Shown: in pieces, positions 39,300 to 53,400 of the stretch
How the letters are laid out: each line of letters starts with the position of its first letter
Position numbering within the stretch: the first letter of the stretch is position 1
From: Apostichopus japonicus
Taxonomy: Eukaryota > Echinodermata > Holothuroidea > Aspidochirotida > Stichopodidae
DNA: 64,000 bases
NCBI RefSeq assembly: GCF_037975245.1
Contig: NC_092576.1
Coordinates: 24,138,111-24,202,110, forward strand
Direction: 5' to 3'
The notes under the pieces: generated by a model
The model's input: only the letters and a program-made list of their open reading frames with translations
Databases searched by the model: none
Told to the model about the DNA's origin: nothing
Translations under genes and position numbers: made by a program

Positions 39300-42200
39300 T
39301 TTAGTAGAATTATCGCTACGAATTTAGGCGATCCGTACTTGAGAACGATGACCTTGAAAAAGAAGTTCTTACAGCACTAAATGTAGTTACAACGTTCCAG
39401 CAAGTATTACCTATATAGTTACAATGATAATGCAATATAGCATACCTTCTTCACAACTATTATTTAGGCCTACAATATGTATCAAAAATAAAGTGTTGGT
39501 TTATTGTGGTACTTTGAACTTTCAGTCTAAGGTGTTTGCTTTTGGCTGTCACATCTCGCTGATTGATATTCACCATCGATCAAAGTCTATGTTTACCAGC
39601 TGATACTTTCGGTTTGGTTAAAGTACATTCTTACTCTATGAGCCTGTAGCGTCGGTACCATGACGGACTGTAACTTAGGTACCAGGGCCGCCTGTAGCGT
39701 CGGTAACAGGACGATACGTTCAAACCGTTGAAAAGCAAAACATTAGGAAAACGAAATTCTAAACAGGAAACCAATAAGCAATGAGCCCCTTTGAAAAAGC
39801 CCTAAACGAAAATAAAAACCTTCTTAGTTACTAAAAGCTGTTTTCAAATCGTGAAGGAAAAATGGAGGATTAGGTTACTTACAAACTTTAATATTCATCT
39901 TGTAAGTAGAACTTTGAAAGAGAGTAGAAATTTGAAGAGGAATTCAATAACCTTAGGGATACTGCCTACAGTTTTCTGTTGAAATATAAAGTATTTGGCA
40001 TGAAAAATAAAACGTTGTTTGAATTTGTCATTTTGGACACATTATTTAGGCCTAAGTTTTTGGGGCCAAATATTGTTAGGACCATGTCGATCCACATTAG
40101 GGAGGGCTTAATTTTAGGAGCAAATGTATGTTTGAACAACTTTATTGGGCGAAATATCTTTTTTGCATCATATAGGTAATTTTTTTCTCTCATAATATTA
40201 CACTATGCAGAAATTGAAGAAACATAACATCTCTGTTTAAATAAATATTATTTAAACGCACGGAAATGACTCTTCCTCTCTTTGAATGAAAATGAATGTA
40301 GAGTTAATTTGCGAACTTTAAGTGATTGAAATAAATAAGAAGCCTAAGTAAAACAAACGGTACCACCTCCTTGAATTCACGTTGTAAGGTAAATACGTCC
40401 TTTAACCTAGTCGGTGTATTCACAGGAATCATTGCTCAAATGTCCTCAAATAAATAATGTTCCCTCCATAAATAACACCAGGTCAGCCTTTCTAGTAGTA
40501 ACGTTGTATTCAAATATACTGATCTATTTCAAATTGACATTATATCGGGATATTTGCATTAAAAGTGTTTAAATCATAGTTCTCAGATCAGTCATATATA
40601 TGACAATGGAATGCGTGTTTTAACATCTAATCCATATTGAAACAGTTACACCGGTAAAACATAATATTGTGTAGTTATGTAATACAAAAATATGTGAATT
40701 TACACGAATAATTGCTTTTAATGATAAAAACACGTTTTAGCAATACCTATTGAATCAGCAACATCAACAGGGCGTCCATATTTTCGTTTTCATAAAGCTG
40801 TCAAAGCCATTTAATCGTTATATGGAAGTAAATAGCTTGCCTTTCTATTTCATAAAAGGAATTCATATACAACATGTTTCAATATATCATCAAATCATTC
40901 AATACATACATAAGACTAAAACATAGTTCAACATCAATTATTGAATGGTCTTCTAAAATTCACGCATGTTCACGATCCTTTTTTTTCAGTTAATACGTTT
41001 CTTTAGAAACACCAACCATCTTAAAGATCATAACAATCACTGAACTTGTTTTGGAAAATGTTTTCGAACAGGAGGAGTTGGCCTATTACGATCGTATGTA
41101 TTGGAATAAAAATTGTAGAATAAATCATGCATAATTGAAAATTGCAATTATAATACTTGGTAATCTTCGAGTGAACTTGGTTATTTCTCTCGAAACTATG
41201 GACGTTTTTGATTCCATGTTGACTTAACATCCATTTCTAGTATTGTTTCACGTTATGTGCTGCCCATTAAGAGGAGGCATATTACATAAAAAATATCTCA
41301 AGCAGGTTCACGATAAGGTAATATTCATCAAGAAGCAATATTTTATGCCTTACCACTTGTGTTCGGCGGCGCCATTTATTTTAACATGCAACTGCAAACA
41401 GAGATCAAGATCAATAAAACCATCATAACCAAGAGGGCAGTGGCTATGACTATACACCGGATTGTATGCCCGCCTGTAACGAAGAGAATATAGACAATTG
41501 TAACAAAAACTAATATAACCATTCAATATAAACACATCGTATGAGCAATTTTGTCATCTAAATCCAATTTGAAATGGAAACATCCAATGGGCATTATTAT
41601 GATATTTTAACATTTTAATTCGCAGTGTTTTTATTTCAAAACAGAACAATATCACAAGTACAAGTATTAGCGACCAATACGTCATTGGCATGTCTAACAA
41701 TAGCAACAACTTCTCACCAAACAAAACAATATTGACTATATACTGCTTCGACTACCAAACATACACCGCTCTCAGTGTTGATGTACTATATCTCTTTAAT
41801 ATTAAACCTCCGAAAGCGTTAAACACGACTTGCAAAATGCATGGTGTAATTATTGCAGGGAATATAAGTCGGTTAATATTTTCAACTATAAACATACTAT
41901 CCCTTTAAGATAACATGCATAAGAGCATGTGAAACAATACTTATGATAAGATATATGCTTTTAAGAAGCAAGAGGATATTAAATCAGTGTAGACATGAGT
42001 GCGACTTCAAAAGTAAGTATAAACGAAGTTATGACTTCACGTCAATGATAACAATAGTCCACAATTTACTACTTATAGAACCATTCAGTTTAGAAAACTG
42101 TAATGCATCTCACCCTGGTTACATGAGAGGGCGCTCTCACATAATAATATATCCCTCACCTGAATACACTGTCCACATTGAAACTACCCTTTAAACTTTT

Positions 42201-45129
42201 CTTTAAATCACCCATTTAAGTCAAAGGTATCCATCTTTACTTCCAAAAATCTCATAAATTAGAACGACGATTAATCTCCAATAAAAGATAGTAAAATGTG
42301 CCCAATTAAATTCCTTAGTATTTGTACTGTTTGTTGCGCTTCCTTCAAAGGCCTCAAAATAGTGATATCGTCATTAAATTATGCCATTGCGATGTTAAAA
42401 AAAGAATATGAACTTTAGTAAGAGTTCCGGAATGATAGCTACCACATATTCTCTACTTCTATACCTTTACAACATCTGATCTTCAGATTCGCAAAGTTGA
42501 ACAAATATTCAAACAATGTTGCGTGCCTCTCAATATCGTTATAAAATACGGAGGGGCAAACTAACAGTGGTTTAAGTCAACATGTGCCATCCAAAAACAA
42601 AATGACTCACTGTTCTGTGTATACAGTGATAAGGTAGCAGAAAATTGCATACCTTTATGGATTATTTGCTTAGGTAGTAGCACTCAGCAGCCACTCCACT
42701 TAGGATACATACCTCATACAACGTCATGCTACAGCTGGTTATAGACTCGGTCTAGGATACCAACGTAGCGCCAATTTGACCCTAAGGCTAACAACACTAT
42801 TAGTACTTCGTGCATTGAAACTGATTTTTTGTCCGTAGTTAAACATATGGATATGGAAATACCTCAAGATGTTTGTTGACGTTTTATTATTCTCTGGTTT
42901 ACTTTGGAAAAGTGCTACATATTTCATCGCACAATTTTCAGCTTTTTTTATTACCTTATGAACGGCATTTACAACCCTAGCAATATTCAGAGAATATATT
43001 GTTGCAATTTATGCTTGGAGGACAAACACAGTAAAAACATGTCAACCGTCTAAATATGTTTTTATTAATAATACGATTTAATGTATAAAAAGTGTATAAC
43101 ATGCGTGACCGCAAAGTTCATCCTTGTTAGTAAAAACTATGTGAATATTTACAAACAAGATCTCAACTAAGCTAAAATTCATTATGTAATTCATATTGTA
43201 TATTATCATTAACTTAACGGTATTAAAACCAACCTATTACGTCAAAACATAATAAGAGCATTAATTTACAAGATCCAAATAATAAGCAGGTTACTTTATT
43301 AAGATTCATGTACCACAAGTGCTTTATAATAAACTTATTTCATGCGGATTGTGTACATGCAGGCTAATAGTAAATAAATGTTATAAGTAGATTAGCAGTA
43401 AATTCCATACAGGTAGCGGCTTAACGTCATCAAATACATTTGACCGATTGCTTTCATCCCAAAGAATCGTTTGGCTCCTCCTCTGTCAGATCAAAATGAA
43501 AACAGTTACATATTTGATGAATGCGCCCTTTCCTGATTCGCACTTTGAATTCGTTGTCTAAAGACAACAGCTTCTTTCTTAATTTCCTTCGATTTGCTGA
43601 AGTGTTTATCGAACTTTCAAATAGATTGCTGATTTACTGTATGTTTCCTTACACGTCTATTTGTGTATAACATGACATGATGTAAAAGTTTAACCTTAAT
43701 TAGGGGTATGTTTATTTTCTTTTTCAATACACAATTTCTTTTCTAAATAATGCATGTTATTCTCAATTACTGTGAGCAAAAAAAAGACTTGAATTGAAAT
43801 AAAAAAAAAGTGGTTATTTTTGCTGGGCGGCCTCCGGTATCGACTCATCCCTTTTCTCATTCAATTATAATAACTACAGTTTAAAGTAACTATTACTACA
43901 TGTTAGAAATAAACACGATTAACATATGAGCTGGCCGTTCAAGATTTGTGGAATTAAGCTTAACGGGCTCGGATTGAACAAGATGATATGACTCTCAAGT
44001 ACCTCTCATTTTCTTACTGATGAGAGATATGTGCTTTATATTTGTCATCATTTGTGTAAATTCCATTCTAAATAGTACAACATTTACAGCAAATTTCTTG
44101 TACCATTGTCACATCCTTAATTAGTCATATTTTCTAGTCAACATTTTTTTTTTTAAATCTGGTACCGTGTGATAAATAAACCACAAAATCTTCATTCATA
44201 TTATTATTACGAAATTGCTTGTCAAGTGAAATCATTTTTCTTCCATAACATTTAGCGACCGTCCCACCGTGTACAAACCAATATACGGCCAAGTGATTGT
44301 TCAATGCGGGAGGCAGAGCTGAATAACCATTTTGAAAGAAGTAAGCCTAATTGGCAAACCTGACTGGTTTCTTCGCTTTTCCGAAGCAATTTTCAAAAAT
44401 CAAATGAAAACATAAAATAGCTTGGGAAAATGTGCAAGACCCTAGTATAAATCGAAAGCGTTGCCGCGGACGTTCTCCGGGCAGTACAGCGAATATATAT
44501 ACGGGAAAAAAAGGTTTATGAAAAGAAAGGTACACTAGGCTGTTCGTCGTGTCGCTTTGGCATTGATTATGCTTTCATTTAGCTTATCACGTAAACCAAA
44601 GCTCAACTGTTTTACACAATATATATTTGCTTTTAGGTGATGGTGATGAATTATGTCATTACAGTCATTAGAATTAAAAAAAAAGTTTCAATTAACATCT
44701 GCAGATAGGGAATGAGAAGTATTGTTTAAAAAATGAAAACAAGTAATATTTTTGGAAAATCGGTAACTATTTTATTATGAAACAAATATACATTTGATTT
44801 CTTAAAATGGTTTGAATACAACGTACGTGCTTTATGTTCTAACAACATGACATGATCACATTAAGAAATGTTTTCTTATAGTTTCTCATCCAATGTATTT
44901 AAACATGATATTAGTAATGATGCACTATTAGTACATGTTCCTCTTTTGTATAACCTTGAGGAAGAAGAAGCCTTAATACACTTGGATGACGATGGGGATG
45001 CGAGGCGAAAAGTCACACGTTTAACACATTGATGTGAATAGTTTTACAACTAGTTTTACAACTAGTTTTACAACTTTGTCCTACAACAAGTTTATTTGGA
45101 TAGTTAAACAAAGTTTCCGGAACATGTTT
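39300..45129. other. Intergenic stretch without recognised genes
   Basis: Almost 6 kb of AT-rich DNA. Overlapping open frames on both strands at 39966-40193 have no splice partners or domain. A three-fold ACAACTAGTTTT repeat lies at about 45046-45076, at the 3' edge of the LINE relic. The promoter of the Ig-NHL gene should lie just above 39299, but no core element was clear. Confidence 0.4.
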
Positions 45130-47205
45130 TAAGAACTTAAGATGAAAAGATTCGATCTGGGTGAAGTTTCCAAATCGCCAAGTTCAAAAGCCATATATTA
45201 GGAATGGGAAGGAAAGTTTGGTCAAAACATTGGATCTGCAAATCCAGTGGCAACAGGTCACATATTTTGCTCATTAAACTCAAAACGCCATTGCGCCTTG
45301 TATGATTAAGTTGCTTATTACCATGATTGGTGAAATCTTCAACCACTTCAACAGTATCATAACCGAAAGTCGAAGTAAGGTTATTCCTAATCTTACCCCT
45401 TGATAAAATGACGATCTTAGTCTTATTTGCATTAAAAACAAAATACAATAATTACAATAAGTTTTCACACGACTTAATGCACAATGCAGGTAGGTCGCGT
45501 TTTCAACTACTATAATTGTATCATCTACATACAATAGAGTAATGAGTGTAAAGAAAACTTCAATATCATTATTACTCAACTCACTTTTCATCATATATGA
45601 CAACTATTCTAAACCTTTGTAAGAACCAATGATAACAATTCCAAAATCGGTTCAAAATTTGATAAACAAGACTTCTAAAAGATTATCTTCTCTAACTCCA
45701 ATCTTGCAATTAAAATAGTCTGACTTAACATCATCGTTCCTCATGCACGATTCGGCACTTTTGTACAAATTATTTATAATATTTAGCACTTTGCCATTAA
45801 CGTTGTTAGCAATAAGTTTTGACCAAGGACTCAATCTGTCAACTAGGTCAAATGCTTTTATTTTAGTCTACGAAAGCACAATACACATGTGTTTTTTCTT
45901 TCTGACATACAGCTATGTAGCAGAATGAAGGACAAAAAGATCATCCAAGGTCGAATGACCGCTTTTGAACCCTGCCAGTTTATCTCCAATTGAACTTGCA
46001 CAGATACGATACACTTTGATACGATCATTCAAGATTTCTGTAAACAGCTTTCACATACAACTTAGGAGAATATTCCAGTATAGTGGTCTAAATAATCTTT
46101 TGAGCCCCTTTCTTCATATACAGGTTTGATAAGTCAAATAGTCCAACTCGATGGTGCTACACTACTTAATAGAACACAATTGAAAAGTTTTGTAATTAAA
46201 AAAACTACTGCAGGGGGTGCAGCTCCTCATAAATTAAGTAATTATTTTACCAACAACACATGATTAATTACCTTTCGATTTATTAATTTCTTGGATAATT
46301 TTATGTTCAGAAATTGATCTATTCAGTTGAAAGTTGTTTGAGGACATAGTAACTGAAGGATCAAAGGACTGGATATCATTGTTGAAATAACTATCTTTAC
46401 AGAGAGCACTTAAGTGATCCTCGTAACTAGTTAGTGGGATACTATCTCTATTGTCCTCAGTACCAGTTGAACAATAAATAACATTCCAGTATTCTTTGAA
46501 ATTGAGTTTTTAAGTTGTCTTATTACTCTATGCAATGCCGTGAAATAGTTTTGTTTAGATTTATTTAAAGATTGTTGTACGCTTTGGAGAATATGGACAG
46601 GTCTTGCTCACTCTTAACACTGTTTCATAATTTTTGGGATTGCTATTAAATAGTTATATTTTGCTGTACGACAGTCATTATTCAATCAAGGTTTCCCGTG
46701 TTTTCTTCTTTAATCCTTAACATTGGGCAATTGTTTATGCATACCAGCCTTGTCGGCATTTTTCCTGAGGATATGTTTGATGCTTACAATTATGTTATCT
46801 ATGGCATTCTGGCTGAAATTGCCAGCTCTTATCAAATCAAGTTACCACATCATTTCCCACAATTTTGTTTGTCTTGTTACTATGATTTTCCATTGATCAA
46901 ATTTACATTACCTAAATTTTCATACATTGTAACATTCCGATTCATATATATTGGGCTGTGTTTGTCTGATATACCAATATCAAATGTATCAACCTTGAAA
47001 TCGGTAATTTGTTTTCACGGTTCTGGTGATACAATTGCATCATCCAGATTAAATTTACCATCACATGTGAGATTCCCGAGGCAGAAATCAGAACCAAGTC
47101 CCTATTCACAAAATGAATATCAACAGTCTAACATAAGTCAACTGTTCTCTGTAGATGTATCCATCTTAGATTCAATACCAAGATCCTCTAATTTCTGAGG
47201 TTATC
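45130..47205 (-). mobile_element. Decayed non-LTR retrotransposon (LINE): endonuclease end and reverse transcriptase
   Basis: Minus-strand translation, with stops and frame changes, gives in order: the endonuclease end (ITDFKVDTFDIGISDKHSPI, near 46990-46930, matching 'S-D-H-x-P'); the RT entry motif KLFNCVLLSSVAPSSWTI followed by LIKPVYEERGS (near 46190-46110); LFTEILNDRIKVYRI...IGDKLAGFKSGHSTLDDLF (46045-45930); the GVREDNLLEVLF region (45700-45655); the polymerase box LLYVDDTIIVVE (near 45540-45500); and KTKIVILSRGK downstream. The order is canonical for a CR1/Jockey-type LINE. It is inactive. The plus-strand open frame at 46698-47198 is its antisense shadow. Confidence 0.85.
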
Positions 47206-47223
47206 ATCATTTGCATCAAGCCG

Positions 47224-49417
47224 TACCCAGGAAAAAATTTACCTCAAATTTACCGCGGTAACATACCACACTTTTACCCCGGTAAAACCAGGGTAAAAAC
47301 GCGGTAAATTTGTTGTACATTACCGCGGTGTTTTGGCCCTATGGACGCGGTAAACCGCGGTTTACCGCAGTAAATTACCACAAATTTACCATGGTTTTAC
47401 CTCACTTTTACCCCAATTTTACCGCAATTTACCACGGTGTTACCATACTTTTACCGCGCTTTTACTACACTTTTACTACGCTTTTACCCCAAATTTACCA
47501 CAGTTTTACCGTTCTTTTACCCCAATTTTACCGTATATTTACCACGCTTTTTCCTTAGTTTTACCTCAATTTACCATATTTTACCACAGTTTACCGTTCT
47601 TTTATCCCAATTTTACCCTAGATATACCACGCTTTTACCTTAGTTTTACCTCAATTTACCATACTTTTACCACGCTTTTACCCCAATTTTACCGTAGATT
47701 TACTACGCTTTTACCATAGTTTTACCTCAATTTACCATGATTTTACACTAATTGTAGGACAGTTTTACCTAACATTGAGCATGTCCTAACTTCAATCAGC
47801 ATGTATAATACCATATATTTCTTTGAATTTCACCCATCCGTGTACTGTATCATAATTTGGCTATATGCCTTTACCCTTATTGTAATGGTTGTATGCCTGA
47901 CATGTAAGTCCTCAGTTGTAGAATGCAACAGTTTTTAATTCATCAAATCCATGGCGGTTTCACACATGAGAAAGCTTTGTTGAATTTCAATTACCCTAGA
48001 TGGTATGATTCCTGACTCTCTTCTTTTGACTTAATTGGTAGTCCAGATTGGATTTTGATCTCTTATTGTCCTCAAAGACTTGTTTTAAATGGAAAGAGTA
48101 CTCTGATCATAGATACATAGACTTGTCAAGTCATTTAATGGACCTGACAGAGAATACCCAAATCTGAGGACACTGATTGGTCAATTTTTGTGTGCCACAG
48201 TGTTGAGGCACAGAAGCTATGCCTTATGTGTGCTAGTTTATATAGTTCTTTTTTCATTTTAAAGGCTTTTAGGTTCTCCCTAATAATGAAAAAAGAATTA
48301 ATTGGTGTCTCCTCTCAAATATATCAGGGATTCCATGAAGGAATTCTCTATGTATCTATCCTCTGCTTGTTTTTTTTTTAGGAAAAGAGATGCATACTAT
48401 AACATATAAGAATAGCAGTTTGTCTCTCTTCTTTATTCAACTCATATCCACAGGTAATTTATATTGCCAACATTAAGATATGAATAGAACAAAAGGTTTG
48501 TCATATCAGTATTGCAAAAATATGGGACAAAATCATGGAAAATTGCTGTAAATGTACCATCATGTTTCATAGTGTGACCCATATATGTTCTACTGTGGTA
48601 AAATCATGGTACAATTATGGTAAATTTACCATAGTATAATTGCACCGTATAGTTTTACCCTATTTTTACTGTGGTTAATCATGGCACAATTGTAGGAATT
48701 TCACATATGTAGTTTATGTACCATATAAACTTACCCTACTTTCACTATCATGGTAAAACTATGGTAAATTTACTGTAGTAAATGTACCACGCTTTTACCC
48801 TACTTTTACCGCGGTAATACCATGGTAAAACTGTGCTTAATTTACCGTAGTAAATGTACCGCAGTAATATCATGGTAAAACTGCGGTAAATTTACCGCGG
48901 TAAATGTACCACACTTTTACCCTACTTATACCGCGGTTATATCATGGTAAAACTGCGGTAAATTTACCGCAGTAAATGTACCACACTTTTACCCTACTTT
49001 AACCGCGGTAATACCATGGTAAAACTGTGGTAAATTTACCGAAGTAAATGTACCACACTTTTACCGCGGTAATACCATGGTAAAACTGCGGTAAATTTAC
49101 CGCAGTAAATGTACCGCACTTTTACCCTACTTATACCGCGGTAGTATCATGGTAAAACTGCGGTAAATTTACCGCGGTAAATGTACCACACTTTTACCCT
49201 ACTTATACCGCGGTAATACCATGGTAAAACTGCGGTAAATTTACCGCAGTAAATGTACCGCACTTTTACCATACTTTTACCGCGGTAATACCATGGTAAA
49301 ACTGCGGTAAATGTACCACGGTTGATTTTACCACAATTTTACCACACATTTACCCTATTTACCACACATTTACCATAGTTTACCGCGGTAAAATTAGGGT
49401 ACATTTTTTGCTGGGTA
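47224..49417. mobile_element. Foldback-like element with TTTACCGCGGTAAA palindrome arrays and terminal inverted repeats
   Basis: The left end reads TACCCAGGAAAAAATTTACC. The right end, reverse-complemented, reads TACCCAGCAAAAAATGTACC, and both lead into ATTTTACCGCGGTAA-type sequence: terminal inverted repeats. The left arm (47224-47760) is a degenerate array of TTTTACC motifs. The right arm (48590-49417) has ~72 bp units each holding the 16-base palindrome GCGGTAAATTTACCGC plus TACCATGGTA. The centre (47760-48590) is non-repetitive AT-rich DNA without a transposase. No clear target-site duplication is visible. It is probably a non-autonomous DNA transposon. Confidence 0.75.
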
Positions 49418-49439
49418 TGACTGTAATAGATGGATTGAA

Positions 49440-50400
49440 AGGTGTCAATTAAAATCATTCATCACAAAAATCGGAGCTCGATATCTGCATGAAAGCAATG
49501 AAGTCATTCATTATGTGGGTAGCTTTTTTGGCTTGGGAAATTGGAAATGCTAGCCTGTCGATTTCGTCCACTTTAGTCTAAGAAAGACAAGTAATGTCGA
49601 AAATGTTAACAAAATCCGTTTAGTGACAACATCGAGAGCTCAGGGCCTGATAGCTTCATATGGCTCCGTTGTGTGATCATAGGGGTATTTGTCTCATCCT
49701 AAACGTTTTGCTGTAGTGGGATCTTCAGATTTTACATTATCCTCCTCGAAATCGGCCGTTGGCAATTTGTCGTATCATGCAAATCAGATGTTTATTTCCT
49801 GCAACGTGCCATCGTCCCAATCTAGCTTCTTTACATATTTTATGGAATTGAACACCAACTTACGTTAAGATCCGTTTAGATCTAAACTCAATAGATTTTA
49901 CCATATGGTCAACACTTTACTAATTTTCTCATCTCCCCTAATACATGTTTGCTTTGAATGCGTGTGTGGTCATCTACAACAAACACTTGCTTGTGCTCAC
50001 TCTTAGTTCCGAGATGTTTAGCCCTTCATGGCGATGTATTTACTTTTCCTTTTCACAAACTTAAACATTACACTGCGGGGATTTATTCCGTAACCGAGGA
50101 GGCAATGACAAACACCGATGTCATCTTTTGCCAGCTCCAATTTATAACGTTGCCTTCCAAGGCCTCAACTTCATTATCAGTTAAACCAACAATCATAATG
50201 TCATACTTTCTTGATTACTGTTCCAGTTTCTCTACTTGAGCTTTTTGACCCGTTACTTATTACTTAATCATAGCTGTTTCTTCTTTAACTCGTTCCAGAA
50301 ACACCATTTTCATTTAATACTTTTCATTATTTTTTTCATTTGTTGCAGCAATTGCTGAAATAAAGCCTCCATAATGGTAGCTGGATACAATAGTATGACG
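49440..50400 (-). mobile_element. LINE ORF1 relic and 5' part of the same retrotransposon
   Basis: Minus-strand translation near 50235-50060 reads VEKLEQ, stop, SRKYDIMIVGLTDNEVEALEG, the 'E-x-x-S-R-R-x-N-x-x-I-x-G-L' pattern of LINE ORF1 proteins. It is preceded by a glutamine/lysine-rich coiled-coil-like piece (FQQLLQQMKKIMKSIK, near 50370-50320). A possible endonuclease start (TKVDEIDRLAFPIS) lies near 49570-49530. Orientation and order match the RT fragment at 45130-47205, so both are probably one element split by the foldback insertion. Confidence 0.6.
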
Positions 50401-53400
50401 TACAGGTGAACTTGTGAAGTTATCACTGTAGGATTGCAGGGATAGTAATGATGTAACGGAACAAGACTGAAACAACTTTTCGAACCGTTCCTTAGTTTAT
50501 ATGTGACAACGAAATAAGTTTAACTTGTCTCTACTGACTACTAGGAACGAGCGGTATAAGAATATAATGTTGAAATGAAAATACATTAAACGGACCTACA
50601 TGTATTTTCCTCCATACTATCAAGTGTTCCCAAAAGACACACATGTGTGTGTGATTTTATATTGCTGCTCGGATCTAAAACCTGTTACTATCTCTTTGTT
50701 TTGATTTTCATAATTTCTAGGTAGGATGTTGACACTAATACCGATGTCATCATTAGGCCATGTTAATAGGTTCCATATTCCATATCATCTTGTAAAAGTA
50801 ATCTTCATTACAGTTAATCATCATGTTAATGTATTCAGAAAAAAAAAATAACAACTTGTCGTCGGTCTCAGGATTGTGTATGGAGACATTTCTTAAAACT
50901 GTTATATCTTCCACATAAATAAGATTCATTTTAGTTATCCGGAGCATTTGTTCATTGCAGTTAACAACCTAGGCAAGTGATGATTTTGGGTTATAATATC
51001 ATGTTCGTAACAAATCTTAATATAAAGAATCACATGAGGGACCGTACTCGAATCCTCTTTTTTTTTCTTGAGATCCCTAACTTTTTGCTCACAAAAAGTG
51101 CAAAAACGAAAGGTCCTGGCTTAAAACACATTATGATATTTAAAAAGCTAAGATACCCCCTGGGTCAATTGTTGAACCGCTATTGCATATTTTATAGATC
51201 GCTCGGCGGATGTACGCCTTTGCAATTCCTGCGATCCCTTTTGTATCATTATTCTCTACTACCGGTCATTTTAAATGTCTAGAGTTAGCAATAAAATTAA
51301 CAAACATTTTATTGTTTCAAAAAGTCCATACTGTTACACTCAGACCGAACTATGTATACATTATTAATCATTGTGTGATCTATTTGATACAATGTTGAAC
51401 GCTTTTGATTGAAAATTAAAACCAATGTGTTTTTTTTTGTGGTAAAATGCGATACTTTGGTTCAAAAGTTAATTCTTAGCAAAAAAGAGATCGTATCGTG
51501 TACTTCTTGCAGCTCTGCCTGCTAAAGTATTAATTGTGGCATTCTCGAATGCTCAATCATTGGACCCCTTCTGCTTCTCAAGTACCTACATGATATCACA
51601 CTTTATTTGCGTCTTCTTAAGTTCACTAGTTCAGTAATTGGGCCTTAAATGAACCTTCTGCTTCTCATTTACATATGTTATATCCAAGCTCCTTTTCGTC
51701 TTTTATCATTCACTCGTTCAGTTAATGGACCTTAATGGACGTTCTGCTTAATGTACCCTCTGCTTCTCATTTACATTGATAATATCCAACTTCCTTTTTG
51801 TCTTCTTTTTTTCACTCGTTCAGTCAATGTGCCTGCACTGAAGCACGAAGTGAAATTGTAGAGCATTACCAAGCTCTAGTGCCTTGTTATCCTCTTATTG
51901 ATCACCGGGTACTTGTTACTATAGAATATATGACCTTGATTTATGTATTAATGTTTAACAAGGATTATTTTCTATTGTTTATTTGCATTGCACTTTGCAA
52001 ACTTGGTCTTCCAAATCAAAACTAATATCAGTGTCACAATTTAACAGAGTCACACTACACCCCTTTACTGTAGAACTATTCGACTCCTATAATTGAAAAT
52101 ATTTGTGGCATGTACAGGTCAGGAAAGACTTTCGTGAACAGTCATATCAGTGTCCAGGTCATGCATGCATGATTGTTCAGTTGCATTGTATGTTAAACAA
52201 TTGGCTTGTTTCAATTTCAATGTCGCAGGTAAACAACCAAACTACACACGGTGATAGTAGAACTATTCTCTTTGAATGACAGATGACCAACCAAATACAA
52301 TATTTGACTTTGAAACTAAGATTTGGACCCCAAGCAAATATTTGTATAGGTTTATTTAATGATCAATAACCACCACTTCTGTTAGTCTAGTTTGCATTTC
52401 ACAGTCCATTAGGATCATGACTTGAAGTACAAGACAAAAATCAATAACACAAGAACTGCATGGCTTCAAAAAATAAGATATGTACAATGTATTTACAAGC
52501 TTGTAAAGAACACACGGTGAACGTCACTGAAGGTATTTTATTGGTTCAAAGTTTCAGTTCTTATATGTTATTTTGTTTCTGCAATGGCTGAACCTTAACA
52601 TTAAGGCATGCAAAGAGGAGCAAGCATACTGATCATTTTTGTGTGTGATGGAAGTTATCCTTTACAAAGCCTTAATACATGTGCTCCCTTAACATAAAGA
52701 GATAATATCAACATCTTAACAAAACACTATTCTTGCATACACTGGCTTGCATTCATATGGAGCCAGGGGCCTAACCTCCGAACGTTAGTCGGGAAAATGG
52801 TTTAGTCGGAATATTTGACATTCATCTAGGGAAGACTCGTACCACTCCTCTGGTTCAACTTCACACAACATATTTGTAGACGTTGTGTTTATAGTTAGTT
52901 ATATAGAATACTTTCTAGTATAAATATGCCTCAGAATGCACCATTTTAATTCCACATGTTTATGTTTTTTCTATAGAAGAAGAACACCGAACTCCTCTAC
53001 GGTTTCAGCTACAGTGACCTCATTGCCCCTCCTTTCATAAAATATATCATCGCCCCTGACCCTTCCACAATAGCTCGGCACTAAACCTTAACCAATCAAA
53101 AGAAAAGGTTGCATTCGGCCCCAAGTTTGTAATCATGTTCACACCTCTGCTTGTAGGAAATATATTTCTCGTCATACGGAACAATTTCACAACAACTGCC
53201 GATTTATCGCCGTTAATATCCGGTAAAAATGATATTGTGGATTGAATTAGGGAGTTTGAAGGAAGAGCTTTGGTTTATAAAGTACTATTAGTATTATACC
53301 ATGATAACACCATTAAACCATTTTTCATACTATAACGTTTGGAACATAAATTATAATTGAGTCATTGCTACTTCAACATGGAAGATGTTGGCCGAATAAT

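Noticed and set aside
39966-40193. Overlapping open frames on both strands, suspected hairpin or small gene
   Set aside because: Arms pair only weakly and neither frame shows a domain or splice partners.
46698-47198. 166-codon plus-strand open frame
   Set aside because: It is antisense to the LINE endonuclease segment; the minus-strand translation carries the ISDKHSPI motif.
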